Assembly: GCA_902779395.1 (NCBI GenBank) | Contig: CACZBK010000005.1 | Location: 1 to 64,000 of the forward strand | Direction: 5' to 3' | Source of the DNA: an uncultured Lachnospiraceae bacterium | GTDB lineage: Bacteria > Bacillota > Clostridia > Lachnospirales > Lachnospiraceae | Length of the DNA stretch: 64,000 nucleotides | In this document: piece after piece, positions 1 to 9,085 of the stretch | How positions within the stretch are numbered: position 1 is the first letter of the stretch | Layout: each line of letters starts with the position of its first letter | The notes under the pieces: model-generated | Told to the model about the DNA's origin: nothing | The model's database searches: none | Seen by the model: the letters and a program-made list of their open reading frames with translations, nothing else | Position numbers and translations under genes: made by a program

Positions 1-1
1 A

Positions 2-1084
2 AGCAAGCTCTATGAATTTGACGGTCTGGAAAAAGTCGAAGTCAAAGAAGCCGGCATAGGCTCTATCGTAGCTATCTCCGGTATATCCGATATACATATA
101 GGTGATACCCTCTGCGATCCGGAGCATGTAGATGCCATCCCCTTCCAGAAGATATCCGAACCCACCATCGCTATGAATTTCATAGTAAATGACTCACCTC
201 TGGCCGGCCAGGAAGGCAAATACGTGACCAGCCGCCATCTGCGTGACCGTCTCTACAGAGAGCTTAATACTGATGTATCACTTCGCGTGGAGGATACCGA
301 TACCACCGAAGCCTTCAAGGTTTCGGGCCGAGGAGAGCTTCACCTTTCCGTGCTTATAGAGAATATGCGCCGTGAAGGCTACGAGTTTGCCGTGAGCAAG
401 GCAGAAGTGCTCTATCACGAAGATGAGAACGGCAAGAAAACCGAGCCTATGGAGCGCGCTTACGTAGATGTCCCTGAGGAATTTTCCGGTTCAGTTATCG
501 AAAAACTCAGTACCAGAAAGGGCGAGCTGCTTAACATGAGCGCTGCTGCCGGCGGATACACCCGTCTTGAGTTTCTTATCCCTTCCCGCGGGCTTATCGG
601 CTACCGCGGTGAGTTCATGACCGATACCAAGGGTAACGGTATATTGAATACTATCTTTGAAGGCTATGCACCTTTCAAAGGAGAGATCAGCTACAGAAAA
701 CAGGGCTCCCTGATATCCTTTGAGACAGGCGAGTCAGTGACCTACGGTCTGTTCAACGCCCAGGACCGCGGAAACCTCTTTATCGGTCCCGGCGAGCGTG
801 TATACGCCGGTATGGTCATAGGTGAGAATCCCAAGCAGGAAGATATCGAGCTTAACGTATGCAAAAAGAAGCAGCTCACCAATACCCGTGCTTCGGGATC
901 GGACGATGCTCTTAAACTTACTCCACCCAAGATTATGAGCCTTGAACAATGCCTTGAGTTCATAGGCACCGATGAGCTTTTGGAAGTAACTCCCAAGAAC
1001 CTTCGCATCCGCAAAAAGATACTTGACTCCACAGCACGCAAGCGTGCTGCAATATCCGCTCAGGCTAAAGCAGCGAACGCATAA
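2..1084 (+). CDS. typA: TypA/BipA ribosome-associated GTPase, 3' part (5' end outside window)
   Basis: The reading frame is open from base 2, so this is the C-terminal 360 residues of a protein of about 610; the GTPase domain lies off the window. TypA is a translational GTPase of the EF-G family that binds the ribosome and helps assembly and stress adaptation. Visible are the end of the EF-Tu-like barrel (KVEVKEAGIGSIVAISG), the EF-G domain III/V-like segments (FKVSGRGELHLSVLIENMRREGYE) and the TypA-specific C-terminal domain (IPSRGLIGYRGEFMTDTKG; TNTRASGSDDALKLTPP). An ATG at 173 is internal, not the start. A strong palindromic terminator follows 7 bases after the stop. The identification is very secure. 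Confidence 0.96.
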   Translation, partial: SKLYEFDGLEKVEVKEAGIGSIVAISGISDIHIGDTLCDPEHVDAIPFQKISEPTIAMNFIVNDSPLAGQEGKYVTSRHLRDRLYRELNTDVSLRVEDTDTTEAFKVSGRGELHLSVLIENMRREGYEFAVSKAEVLYHEDENGKKTEPMERAYVDVPEEFSGSVIEKLSTRKGELLNMSAAAGGYTRLEFLIPSRGLIGYRGEFMTDTKGNGILNTIFEGYAPFKGEISYRKQGSLISFETGESVTYGLFNAQDRGNLFIGPGERVYAGMVIGENPKQEDIELNVCKKKQLTNTRASGSDDALKLTPPKIMSLEQCLEFIGTDELLEVTPKNLRIRKKILDSTARKRAAISAQAKAANA

Positions 1085-1091
1085 AATAACC

Positions 1092-1143
1092 AATGAAAAA
1101 CCGGGGGGACGGACCAAGTGGTCCGTCCCCCCGGTTTTTCATT
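1092..1143. terminator. Bidirectional terminator, perfect 25-bp palindrome (REP-like)
   Basis: Arms 1092-1116 and 1119-1143 are perfectly complementary with a 2-base AG loop. A-runs and T-runs at the two ends let it terminate both typA and the convergent ilvE. The core GGGGGACGGACC (1104-1115) recurs exactly at 56634-56645, which is why a dispersed repeat is suspected. Confidence 0.85.
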
Positions 1144-1160
1144 ATTTGAAATAATTATCC

Positions 1161-2183
1161 TCAGATCTCTACGATCCAGCCTTCGGGAGCATCAAGACGA
1201 CCCATCTGGATACCGGTTAAGGTATCATAAAGTTTCTTGGTCACAGGTCCCATCTCATCCATTCCGCTGGGGAAGCAGATCTCTTTGCCATGATCCACTA
1301 TCTTACCAACGGGCGAGATAACTGCAGCGGTACCGCAAAGTCCGCACTCTGCAAAATCCTTCACTTCATCAAAGTGAACTTCTCTCTCCTCTGCTTCAAG
1401 TCCCAGATATTCTTTGGCAACGTACATAAGGGAACGTCTGGTTATAGAAGGAAGAATGGACGAAGACTTGGGTGTTACCACCTTGTTATCCTTTGTAACG
1501 AAGATAAAGTTAGCTCCGCCGGTCTCTTCAACCTTGGTACGGGTAGCAGCATCAAGATACATATTCTCGGCAAATCCGGCCTTATGCGCTTCTACGATAG
1601 GATGAAGGCTCATCGCATAATTGAGTCCCGCCTTGATATGTCCTGTTCCATGAGGTGCAGCACGGTCAAAATCACTTACACACAATGTGAGGGGTTTTGC
1701 ACCGCCTTTGAAATAAGGTCCTACAGGTGTAGCAAAGATACGGAACTGATAATCCTCAGCAGGCTTAACACCGATGACCGGATTGATACCGAACATATAA
1801 GGACGAAGATAAAGGGTCGCACCCGATCCGTAAGGAGGAACCCATGCTTCATTCGCTTTTACTACCTGCTTAACAGCCTCGACAAATCTTTCCTTGGGGA
1901 AAGGAGGCATCTCAAGACGCTGTGCGGTATCATACATACGGGCCGCATTCAGATCAGGTCTGAAACAAACCGTGCGTCCGTCTTCCGTTGTATATGCCTT
2001 AAGGCCTTCAAAGCAGGTCTGGGCATACTGAAGCACTCCGGCACACTCATTCATAACAATATCGGCATCCTCTGTAAGGCCCCCGTCATCCCATGCGCCG
2101 TTCTTGAAATTAGAAACATAACGCTTGTCCGTTTTTACATAGCCGAATCCCAATCCTGACCAGTCAATATCTTTCTTTTCCAT
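1161..2183 (-). CDS. ilvE: Branched-chain amino acid aminotransferase
   Basis: PLP enzyme of fold type IV, 340 residues, which is the usual length for the bacterial IlvE/mammalian BCAT-like branch. It transfers the amino group between glutamate and the 2-oxo acids of Leu, Ile and Val in the cytoplasm. The PLP lysine is expected at Lys184 in GTGHIKAGLNYA, and the phosphate/substrate segment EETGGANFIF lies near residue 220. The start is preceded by an AGAGGAG-like site and by a TTGACA-N17-TAAACT promoter. The gene is monocistronic and converges on typA through a shared terminator. No T-box or other leader is seen in the short upstream region. Confidence 0.95.
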   Translation of the reverse strand: MEKKDIDWSGLGFGYVKTDKRYVSNFKNGAWDDGGLTEDADIVMNECAGVLQYAQTCFEGLKAYTTEDGRTVCFRPDLNAARMYDTAQRLEMPPFPKERFVEAVKQVVKANEAWVPPYGSGATLYLRPYMFGINPVIGVKPAEDYQFRIFATPVGPYFKGGAKPLTLCVSDFDRAAPHGTGHIKAGLNYAMSLHPIVEAHKAGFAENMYLDAATRTKVEETGGANFIFVTKDNKVVTPKSSSILPSITRRSLMYVAKEYLGLEAEEREVHFDEVKDFAECGLCGTAAVISPVGKIVDHGKEICFPSGMDEMGPVTKKLYDTLTGIQMGRLDAPEGWIVEI

Positions 2184-2234
2184 CTAGATCACGCTCCTCT
2201 TTACGATTTGTTATTGACATAAAAGTCGTTTTCA

Positions 2235-2263
2235 AGTTTACAACTGCCCTCCTTTACTGTCAA
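2235..2263 (-). promoter_or_regulatory. ilvE promoter
   Basis: Minus-strand -35 TTGACA (2258-2263), 17-base spacer and -10 TAAACT (2235-2240), about 50 bases before the ilvE start. It faces away from the adjacent plus-strand promoter at 2270-2298. Confidence 0.7.
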
Positions 2264-2269
2264 GAAGTG

Positions 2270-2298
2270 TTTACGCAAAGCTTTTTTTATGCTATACT
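2270..2298 (+). promoter_or_regulatory. Promoter of diguanylate cyclase gene
   Basis: -35 TTTACG (2270-2275), 17-base spacer, -10 TATACT (2293-2298). It lies over the first codons of the longest possible reading frame (ATG 2289), which shows that the translated start is downstream, at 2337. Confidence 0.7.
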
Positions 2299-2336
2299 CT
2301 CAAAGAAGCCAAAGGGCACGTTTTCGGGGGGTGGAT

Positions 2337-3431
2337 ATGGATTTTTCATCTTTGAAGTTTGTCCGTTTTCTCTTGCAGGACGTAAAGAATGAAAAAGAAA
2401 CCAAAGATATGGCTGTTCTGATCAGAATACTCTGCTGTATCTTATCTGTTTATTTTCTGGCGTGCGGCGTCACCGTAGCATTTTTACAGCATTATATACT
2501 GGGGCTTCTGTTAATAGGCGGCATCGGGCTTGTGACAGGCTGTTTTGTGCTCACATACGAAGACCACACCCTGATGTCCCTTGTACTCCTTAATGCCACC
2601 ATTCTGGCTTCTTCAACACTGTTATGCATCTTTCTCGGCTTTGACCTGGCGTTCAGCATCCCCATATTCCTTAATATCCTGCTGATCTATTTCAACAAGA
2701 ACGATCATATGGCCCGTAAACGGATCTATTCCCTTGCGCTTATGCTTTATCAGATGTTTCTCGCAGAGATATGCAGCATACTGGATCTGGGCATTACTCC
2801 TTCCCCTATCATAAAAATGGGCTTTCAGACATTCAACATGTTCATGTTTTCATGCAGCATACTTGCCACCGCATATTCATACTGCACGAAATTTAATCAG
2901 GCAGAGGAAAAGCTACGCAGGATAAATGATAATCTCGAACGCATGGCTAATATAGATACTCTGACCGGTCTTTCCAACCGCCGCCACATGAACGAATATC
3001 TGGCAGGACTGGTATTTGAATATAACCGTTCAAACAAAATATTTACTATGGCTATCGGAGATATCGATTTCTTCAAGAAAGTTAACGACACTTACGGTCA
3101 TGACACCGGAGACTATGTACTTTCAACCACTGCAGCCCTGTTCAGGAAATTCATGAAGGACAAAGGCCATGTGGCACGCTGGGGCGGCGAAGAATTCCTC
3201 TTCGCTTTTGAAAACATGGATCTTGATAAGGCCTATCGTTTCCTGGATGAACTGCGTCATGAAGTAGAAAAAACTCCCATGGATTTTAAAGATTATCACT
3301 TCAACATAACAATGACCTACGGCATGGAAGAATTTAATCCCCGCCTTGGTATAGAAGCTACCATAAACCGCGCCGATGCCAAGCTCTATAAGGGCAAGCA
3401 GGGCGGCAGGAACCGCGTGGTCAAGCAATAA
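2337..3431 (+). CDS. Membrane GGDEF diguanylate cyclase
   Basis: Predicted to make the second messenger c-di-GMP from two GTP at the membrane. The N-terminal half has about six hydrophobic segments (residues ~25-190) without a recognisable periplasmic sensor, followed by a short coiled linker and a GGDEF domain. The signature reads GGEEF (in HVARWGGEEFLF), a catalytically competent variant, and the metal-binding DIDFFK segment is present. The four residues at the usual RxxD inhibitory-site position are KDKG, so product inhibition through the I-site is not expected. The start at 2337 is chosen because a G-rich ribosome site (GGGGGG) precedes it and the promoter -10 lies upstream. Its signal is unknown. 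Confidence 0.9.
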   Translation: MDFSSLKFVRFLLQDVKNEKETKDMAVLIRILCCILSVYFLACGVTVAFLQHYILGLLLIGGIGLVTGCFVLTYEDHTLMSLVLLNATILASSTLLCIFLGFDLAFSIPIFLNILLIYFNKNDHMARKRIYSLALMLYQMFLAEICSILDLGITPSPIIKMGFQTFNMFMFSCSILATAYSYCTKFNQAEEKLRRINDNLERMANIDTLTGLSNRRHMNEYLAGLVFEYNRSNKIFTMAIGDIDFFKKVNDTYGHDTGDYVLSTTAALFRKFMKDKGHVARWGGEEFLFAFENMDLDKAYRFLDELRHEVEKTPMDFKDYHFNITMTYGMEEFNPRLGIEATINRADAKLYKGKQGGRNRVVKQ

Positions 3432-3440
3432 AAAGCATAA

Positions 3441-3465
3441 AAAAACCGGTTTCCCACCGGTTTTT
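3441..3465. terminator. Bidirectional terminator between GGDEF gene and thyA
   Basis: Perfect 10-bp arms AAAAACCGGT (3441-3450) and ACCGGTTTTT (3456-3465) with a 5-base loop. It has A and T runs on both sides and sits between two convergent stop codons. Confidence 0.85.
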
Positions 3466-3469
3466 CATT

Positions 3470-4318
3470 TTATATCGCTACGGGAATATCCTCAAACTCT
3501 TCACCATATTGATAGCCGATCAGTTTTACATCATCCCTGGTGAACTCATAGAAATCTTTTTTATCGGGATTTAATACAAACTGAGGAGCCTCATAAGGCG
3601 TCCTGCTTATCAGTTCTTTTATCATATCCACATGCCTGTCATAAATGTGGGCATCGGCTATAACATGTACCAGCTCACCCACCTCCATATCGCAGGTCCT
3701 TGCCAGCATGTGTACCAGTACTGCATACTGCACAACATTCCAGTTATTTGCCATCAGTACATCCTGGGAACGCTGGTTCAATATAGCATTAAGCGTCAGC
3801 TTATCCTCGCCTTTTCGCTGTGTCACATTAAAGGTCATACTATACGCACAGGGATACAGATTCATTTCATGCAGGTCCTGATGCACGTATAGGTTTGTCA
3901 TGATACGGCGGCTGAAAGGATTGTTCTTAAGGTCATAGATCACCCTGTCCACCTGATCCATCATGCCTTCCTTGTACTGATGCTTCACGCCCATCTGATA
4001 GCCGTATGCCTTACCGATGGATCCGTTCGCGTCCGCCCATTCATCCCAGATATGGCTGTGCAGCCAGTGGATATCATTTGATTTCTGCTGCCAGATCCAG
4101 AGCATCTCCTCCGTAGCTGATTTAAGAGCCGTACGTCTTAAGGTTATTATGGGAAACTCTTTGCGCAGGTCATATCGGTTTACTACACCGAATTTCTTGA
4201 TCGTATATGCCGGCGTCCCGTCTTCCCAGTGAGGGCGCACCTTTTCCCCTTCGGTACTGGTTCCGTTTTCAAGAATATCTTTGCACATGTCTATGAAGAT
4301 CTTATCTGCCATACTCAT
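3470..4318 (-). CDS. thyA: Thymidylate synthase (ThyA type)
   Basis: Converts dUMP to dTMP using methylene-tetrahydrofolate. The 282-residue protein has the catalytic cysteine in LYPCAYSMTFNV, the arginine motif SRRIMTNL, and the dUMP-binding DAHIYDRH segment. It is a divergent ThyA: the usual QRSCD motif reads QRSQDV, followed by LMANNWNV in place of the usual LGxPFN, and the catalytic motif is LYPC rather than LPPC. I believe such variants occur among clostridial ThyA proteins, so function is likely kept. A GGAGG site lies 9 bases before the ATG. No dihydrofolate reductase gene is adjacent. Confidence 0.93.
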   Translation of the reverse strand: MSMADKIFIDMCKDILENGTSTEGEKVRPHWEDGTPAYTIKKFGVVNRYDLRKEFPIITLRRTALKSATEEMLWIWQQKSNDIHWLHSHIWDEWADANGSIGKAYGYQMGVKHQYKEGMMDQVDRVIYDLKNNPFSRRIMTNLYVHQDLHEMNLYPCAYSMTFNVTQRKGEDKLTLNAILNQRSQDVLMANNWNVVQYAVLVHMLARTCDMEVGELVHVIADAHIYDRHVDMIKELISRTPYEAPQFVLNPDKKDFYEFTRDDVKLIGYQYGEEFEDIPVAI

Positions 4319-4373
4319 GGTAGTTACCTCCGTATTGTTATTTGATCATGGAACAGTTATCGGATCAACACTA

Positions 4374-5717
4374 TTATCCTATATGCAGCACCCGTGTAGC
4401 TATCGCGAAATATACAAGCAGTGAGAGCGCATCAACTATCGTTGTTATAAACGGGCTTGCCATTACTGCCGGGTCAAAGCCCAGCTTCTTTGCCAGCATA
4501 GGGAGCGTACAGCCTACCAACTTGGCCATAAGCACAGCCGAAAGAAGGGTCGTGCATACTACCAGGGCCACCATTACACTCACTCTGTCAAATACCAGCA
4601 GCTTGATAAAATTGGCTGCCGCCAGGGAGAGCCCGCAAAGAACGGCTACGCGGAATTCTTTCCAGACCACCTTCAATACATCGGAAAAACCTATCTCATT
4701 CAGTGAAAGGCCACGGATGACGGTCACGGATGCCTGGCCTCCCGCATTGCCTCCGGTATCCATCAGCATCGGGATATAAGCCACCAGAACAGGCATTGTT
4801 CCCAGAGCGTCCTCAAAGCCGGATATAATACTCCCCGTAAATGTTGCGCTTATCATCAGCAAAAGCAGCCAGGGCATACGTTTGCCCCATATCTCAAATA
4901 CACTGGTCCTCATATAAGGCTTGTCGGAAGGAACGATAGCAGCCATCTTTTCCATATCCTCCGTAGCCTCTTCTTCCATAATATCCACGACGTCATCGAC
5001 GGTGATAATACCCACCAGACGTTCCTCGTTATCCACAACGGGCATAGAGGTAAAGTCATATTTCTGGAAAGTCCTTGCCACTTCCTCCTGGTCCATAAGG
5101 GTATGAATGCTTACGACATTCTCATGCATTATCTCCCCTATGATATCATCATCCTTAGACAGCAGCAGATAACGGAGAGCCACAGTACCCTTCAGCTTCC
5201 TGGTCTTATCCAGAACATAACATATGTTGATAGTCTCGGAATCAATGCCGATGCTGCGTATGCGCTCTATGGCCTGCTTTACCGTCAGATCCTCATTAAG
5301 ATCCACATACTCCACGGTCATCACCGATCCCGCGGAATCCTCCGGATATCTTAACAGATGGTTTATATCACGCCTGGTCTCCGGGCTGGCATTAGCCAGG
5401 AGTTTCTTGACCACATTTGCAGGCATCTCCTCTATAAGGTCTGTAGCATCATCGGCCATCAGGTTATCGATTATGTTAGCCGCATCTTTTTCAGAAAGGG
5501 ATGTGATGATCGAAGACTGATGCTCTATTTCAAGGTACGAGAAAACATCCGCAGCCATGGACTTGGGCAGGATACGGAATATCTTAAGCATCTGCTCATC
5601 ATCCATATGTTCCAGGAATGCAGCGATATCCGCGTCATTCATCTCTGCCAGCTCCTGGCGCAGACGCGTATACTGCTTAGTCTCTATCAGTTCGTTCAGT
5701 TCCTCAAAATCTTCCAT
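4374..5717 (-). CDS. mgtE: Magnesium transporter MgtE
   Basis: Mg2+-gated channel/transporter of the inner membrane; 447 residues, the normal length. In order: an N-terminal MgtE superhelical domain (~1-135, ending LLRYPEDSAGSVMT), two CBS domains (~140-260, VDDVVDIMEEEATED), a connecting helix, and five transmembrane helices (~280-447) with the pore-side motif DTGGNAGGQAS. The cytosolic domains sense Mg2+ and close the pore. No ykoK-type Mg2+ leader is seen. It follows yigZ by 43 bases on the same strand and probably shares its transcript. Confidence 0.96.
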   Translation of the reverse strand: MEDFEELNELIETKQYTRLRQELAEMNDADIAAFLEHMDDEQMLKIFRILPKSMAADVFSYLEIEHQSSIITSLSEKDAANIIDNLMADDATDLIEEMPANVVKKLLANASPETRRDINHLLRYPEDSAGSVMTVEYVDLNEDLTVKQAIERIRSIGIDSETINICYVLDKTRKLKGTVALRYLLLSKDDDIIGEIMHENVVSIHTLMDQEEVARTFQKYDFTSMPVVDNEERLVGIITVDDVVDIMEEEATEDMEKMAAIVPSDKPYMRTSVFEIWGKRMPWLLLLMISATFTGSIISGFEDALGTMPVLVAYIPMLMDTGGNAGGQASVTVIRGLSLNEIGFSDVLKVVWKEFRVAVLCGLSLAAANFIKLLVFDRVSVMVALVVCTTLLSAVLMAKLVGCTLPMLAKKLGFDPAVMASPFITTIVDALSLLVYFAIATRVLHIG

Positions 5718-5760
5718 CTTTCTAAATCATTTCTCCACTCAGAATGGTTCGGCAACAGGT

Positions 5761-6405
5761 TCAGGCTGTCTGTGCCGCATCCGTATCCAGAAAGGTGCAT
5801 TTCCCCAGTTCCTCGATATATATACGGCCGGCAGTCAGCTCCGTAAGAGCTTTCTTAAGGGCCTCTTTCTTTTCAACGGCACATACCGTCTCCATGGTAA
5901 CATCCGTGCCGTAATCCGACTTATCTATATTCTGCCCCGAATTCTTAAGGAGATTTAATACCCTGTCAACATCGGGATAGTCAAGCGCCAGCAAAAGGCG
6001 CTCGCCTTCACGCTCTATGGCCAGCTTACTGCTGTTTATACCTTCCTGTACCGCCTTTGTATAAGCCCTTACCAGCCCGCCGGTCCCCAGCAGCACTCCT
6101 CCGAAATACCTGGTGACCACCACGGCCGCATTGTGTATCTCTGCGCCGGTCAGCACCTCGAGCATGGGCCTTCCTGCAGTCCCCGACGGTTCACCGTCAT
6201 CGGAGCAGCGGCTGTATTCGTTATTTTTACCTATCACACAGGCACTGCAGTTATGTCTGGCATCCCAGTATTTCTTTTTCATCTCGTCAATAAAGGATGC
6301 CGCCTCTTCGGGACTGTTAACAGGCCGGAGAGTTGCTATGAATCTGGACTTCTTTTCCTCATATTCACCCACGCCACCCGTGAGCAGTATCCTCGTCTCT
6401 GACAT
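5761..6405 (-). CDS. YigZ/IMPACT family protein (UPF0029)
   Basis: A 214-residue member of the YigZ/YvyE family, related to eukaryotic IMPACT. The family motifs are clear: KKSRFIATL near the start, RHNCSACVIG, the SDDGEPSGTAGRPML block and RYFGGVLLGTGGLVRAY, followed by the C-terminal ferredoxin-like DUF1949 domain (~residues 140-205). The biochemical role in bacteria is unsettled; a translation or proline-peptide related function has been suggested for relatives. First gene of a likely yigZ-mgtE pair. The divergent tRNA-Leu promoter lies about 85 bases upstream. Confidence 0.93.
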   Translation of the reverse strand: MSETRILLTGGVGEYEEKKSRFIATLRPVNSPEEAASFIDEMKKKYWDARHNCSACVIGKNNEYSRCSDDGEPSGTAGRPMLEVLTGAEIHNAAVVVTRYFGGVLLGTGGLVRAYTKAVQEGINSSKLAIEREGERLLLALDYPDVDRVLNLLKNSGQNIDKSDYGTDVTMETVCAVEKKEALKKALTELTAGRIYIEELGKCTFLDTDAAQTA

Positions 6406-6489
6406 AACGATTTATTTTAACATATTTCTCATTGATATAACAGTTATAATTTTAGCGTCAAAAAATATTTGCAATTTACAAAAAAACAT

Positions 6490-6518
6490 TTGACAAGCTC
6501 TTATGTATCTGCTATTAT
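6490..6518 (+). promoter_or_regulatory. tRNA-Leu promoter
   Basis: Exact -35 TTGACA (6490-6495), 17-base spacer, -10 TATTAT (6513-6518), with the tRNA starting 12 bases after the -10. Confidence 0.85.
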
Positions 6519-6529
6519 ACTTTTTGTTT

Positions 6530-6613
6530 GCGGGAATGCTGGAATTGGCAGACAGGCTAGACTAAGGATCTAGTGAATGTATTTTCGTGAGGGTTCAAGT
6601 CCCTTTTCCCGCA
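6530..6613 (+). tRNA. tRNA-Leu (anticodon AAG)
   Basis: Acceptor stem GCGGGAA (6530-6536) pairs with TTCCCGC (6606-6612), discriminator A at 6613, and a long type II variable arm as expected for leucine. The anticodon stem CTAGA/TCTAG encloses loop CTAAGGA, giving anticodon AAG (6564-6566). The T arm contains GTTCAAGTC. The CCA end is not encoded. It is a single-gene transcript bounded by its own promoter and terminator. Confidence 0.93.
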
Positions 6614-6618
6614 CAATA

Positions 6619-6653
6619 GAGCAGGAAGGCTTCACAGCCGCCTGCTCTTTTTT
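6619..6653 (+). terminator. Terminator of tRNA-Leu
   Basis: GAGCAGG (6619-6625) pairs with CCTGCTC (6641-6647), with an inner GGC/GCC extension, followed by six T. Confidence 0.88.
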
Positions 6654-6668
6654 GATGTATTTTTATAC

Positions 6669-6699
6669 ACAAAAAAACCGCGGATTCCTTTCCGCGGTT
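6669..6699 (-). terminator. Terminator of rny
   Basis: AACCGCGGA (6676-6684) pairs with TCCGCGGTT (6691-6699). On the minus strand it is followed by a run of T (A-run 6671-6677 on plus). It lies 21 bases after the rny stop. Confidence 0.85.
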
Positions 6700-6719
6700 A
6701 TAATTTCATTTTTAAGTTT

Positions 6720-8276
6720 TTACTTGGCGTAATCAACAACTCTGGATTCACGGATCACATTTACCTTGATCATGCCAGGATATTGCATCTCATCCTCAAC
6801 TTTTCTGGATATATCCCTTGCGAGTATCACCATATCATCATCCGATACCTGCTCGGGTACAACCATAACACGGACTTCCCTGCCGGCCTGTATTGCAAAG
6901 GATCTTTCCACTCCCTTAAAGGAATTGGTTATCTCCTCAAGCTGCGATAAGCGGTTGGTATATGTACCGAGCGTCTCGCGTCTTGCTCCGGGGCGGGCTG
7001 CCGAAATAGCATCTGCAGCCTGAACCAGACATGCTACCATTGACTGCGGTTCCACATCTCCGTGATGTGCTTCTACAGCATTTATTACCACAGGTGATTC
7101 CTTATACTTACGGCATAATTCCGTTCCGAGCTGTACATGAGACCCTTCCATATCATGGTCTATCGCCTTGCCTATATCATGCAGTATACCTGCACGTCTG
7201 GCCGCTCTGGCATCCAGTCCGAGCTCTGAAGCAAGATGACCTGCAAGCTGCGATACTTCTATTGAATGGGTCAGCGCATTCTGTCCGAAACTGGTACGGA
7301 ACTTAAGACGGCCGATCAGCTTTGTAAGCTCGGGATTAAGACCATGCACACCGCATTCAAGCAATGCAGCTTCGCCTTCTTCCTTCATTATGTTATCGAC
7401 CTCTTTGCGCGCCTTATCAACCATCTCTTCGATACGTGCCGGATGTATACGTCCGTCTACGATAAGCCTTTCAAGCGCTATACGGGCTACCTCTCGGCGC
7501 ACGGGATCGAATGCTGAAAGCACTACTGCCTCAGGGGTATCATCCACGATCAGTTCCACACCTGTCATGGTTTCCAGAGTGCGGATATTACGTCCTTCAC
7601 GTCCGATGATCCTTCCCTTCATCTCATCACTGGGCAACTGAACCACTGAAATGGTAGTCTCGGAAACATGATCGGCTGCACATCTCTGAATGGCAGTCAC
7701 AACACATTCCCTCGCCTTCTTATCCGCATCTTCCTTCGCACGTGTTTCTGCCTCCTTGATCTTTATGGCAACTTCGTGCTTAACTTCCTCTTCAACGGAT
7801 TTCAGAAGGTATTCCTTTGCCTGGTCGGAGGATAAGCCTGATATACGCTCCAGCTCCTGCAATCTCTGCTCGCCGAGCTTTTCAACCTCCTCCCGTTTCT
7901 TGTTAAGGTTTTCTTCTCTCTGCGTAAGAGACTGTTCCCTTCTTTCGATCGCTTCGGTTTTCTTATCGATCGACTCTTCTTTCTGCTGTATCCTGCGTTC
8001 CGAACGTGCCTGTTCATTTCTGCGCTCTTTAAGCTCTCTGTCCAGTTCGTTCTTAGCCCTGATCGTTTCTTCCTTGACCTCGATCATGCTCTCACGCTTT
8101 TTCTCTTCAGCCGTCTTCAAAGCCTCATCGATTATCGTCCTTGCTTTATCCTCTGCGTTACCTATCTTTGCCTCTTCATCCCTCTTATATTTATCGATGG
8201 ATACTTTACGGGTAACAGGTATAGCAATGAGGAGCGTGACAACAAAAGCGATCACTGCGCCTATCAAATACTCCAT
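6720..8276 (-). CDS. rny: Ribonuclease Y
   Basis: Membrane-anchored endoribonuclease that starts mRNA decay in Firmicutes. The 518-residue protein is full length. In order: one N-terminal membrane helix (~1-20), a long charged coiled coil rich in E, K and R (~25-200), a KH RNA-binding domain with [13 protein letters not shown], and an HD phosphodiesterase domain with [14 protein letters not shown] clean GGAGG site (8286-8290 on the complementary strand) lies 9 bases before ATG. The gene is insulated from recA-recX upstream by a terminator. Confidence 0.97.
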   Translation of the reverse strand: MEYLIGAVIAFVVTLLIAIPVTRKVSIDKYKRDEEAKIGNAEDKARTIIDEALKTAEEKKRESMIEVKEETIRAKNELDRELKERRNEQARSERRIQQKEESIDKKTEAIERREQSLTQREENLNKKREEVEKLGEQRLQELERISGLSSDQAKEYLLKSVEEEVKHEVAIKIKEAETRAKEDADKKARECVVTAIQRCAADHVSETTISVVQLPSDEMKGRIIGREGRNIRTLETMTGVELIVDDTPEAVVLSAFDPVRREVARIALERLIVDGRIHPARIEEMVDKARKEVDNIMKEEGEAALLECGVHGLNPELTKLIGRLKFRTSFGQNALTHSIEVSQLAGHLASELGLDARAARRAGILHDIGKAIDHDMEGSHVQLGTELCRKYKESPVVINAVEAHHGDVEPQSMVACLVQAADAISAARPGARRETLGTYTNRLSQLEEITNSFKGVERSFAIQAGREVRVMVVPEQVSDDDMVILARDISRKVEDEMQYPGMIKVNVIRESRVVDYAK

Positions 8277-8310
8277 AGGTGCACCTCCTTTATTAAATTT
8301 TCATTGTGCA

Positions 8311-8343
8311 AAACAAAAAAGCTGTTGAAACCACAACAGCTTT
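8311..8343 (-). terminator. Terminator of recA-recX
   Basis: AAAGCTGTTG (8318-8327) pairs with CAACAGCTTT (8334-8343). The minus-strand transcript ends in six T at 8315-8320, just after the end of recX. Confidence 0.85.
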
Positions 8344-8364
8344 ATTATAGTCTTTGGGGAGATG

Positions 8365-8984
8365 CTATGTCAAGTCAAACATGACTGCGGCAATATCCTC
8401 CGACTTGAATCCCCTGCGGAAAAGGTAGGCAAAATGCTTCTGTTTTTCCTTATCATCCCTGACCGCAGGGTCGTAATGTCTTTTTACGAGCAGTTCTTTT
8501 ATCAGCTGCCTTTCCCTGTCACGGCGTCCGTCCGCATCTTCGCAGTCTGCAATAGCTTCATCGGCAAGCTCTCTGCTTATCCCTTTCTTATGCAGCTCAT
8601 CTCTGATACGCCCGATACTCTTGCGATCCATATAACACTCAACAAACCTGTGAGCATAGGATGCATCATTCACATAGCCGTATTCTTCCATCTTTTTCAG
8701 TGCCTTATCACAGACTTCGACAGGGTATTTCCGTTTTTAAGCTTCTCATACAGCTCGTTTCGCGTCATATCCCTGCTGCTCAGAAGATACATAAGCCTGT
8801 TTACCGCTCTGGGATACAGTATTTCCGATATAATTCCCTTAAGCTCATCTTCGCTTAATTCAGTGCCCTTCTCTATACCCAGACGGCGTATCTCTGTTTT
8901 ATACAGAACAAAAGCAGTTTTTCCATCCAGCACTACCCCAAGCTTTCCTTTTCCGGCAGGGATCAGTTCAGTTACTTCATTCAT
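8365..8984 (-). pseudogene. recX: recX, regulatory protein RecX, split by a one-base frameshift
   Basis: RecX binds RecA filaments and limits recombinase activity. Two frames together give one full-length protein. The upstream part (8697-8984, 95 codons) has the N-terminal RecX features (LDGKTAFVLYKTEIRRLGIEKG; RDMTRNELYEKLK). The downstream part (8365-8736 in the other frame) continues RKYPVEVCDKALKKMEEYGYVNDASYA. The switch falls at a five-A run around 8737-8741; one extra A would restore ELYEKLKKRKYPVEV, which matches the family. It could be a real inactivating mutation, an assembly error in a homopolymer, or slippage that yields some full-length product. It follows recA and ends at a good terminator. 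Confidence 0.85.
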
Positions 8985-9085
8985 GCAATGTCCCTCTGTC
9001 CGCCTCCGCGGATCATATCCTGCAGCTCCTTATTCTTCAGATTCAGATCTGCCGGGCTCCATCATCACTTTGCCTCTCCGGATTA

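Noticed and set aside
734..1117. Long minus-strand open frame inside typA
   Set aside because: It is antisense to a strongly conserved coding region and has no ribosome site or family features.
2289..2336. Upstream ATG extending the GGDEF protein by 16 residues
   Set aside because: The ATG at 2289 lies before the -10 element of the only good promoter and has no ribosome site; 2337 has a G-rich site.
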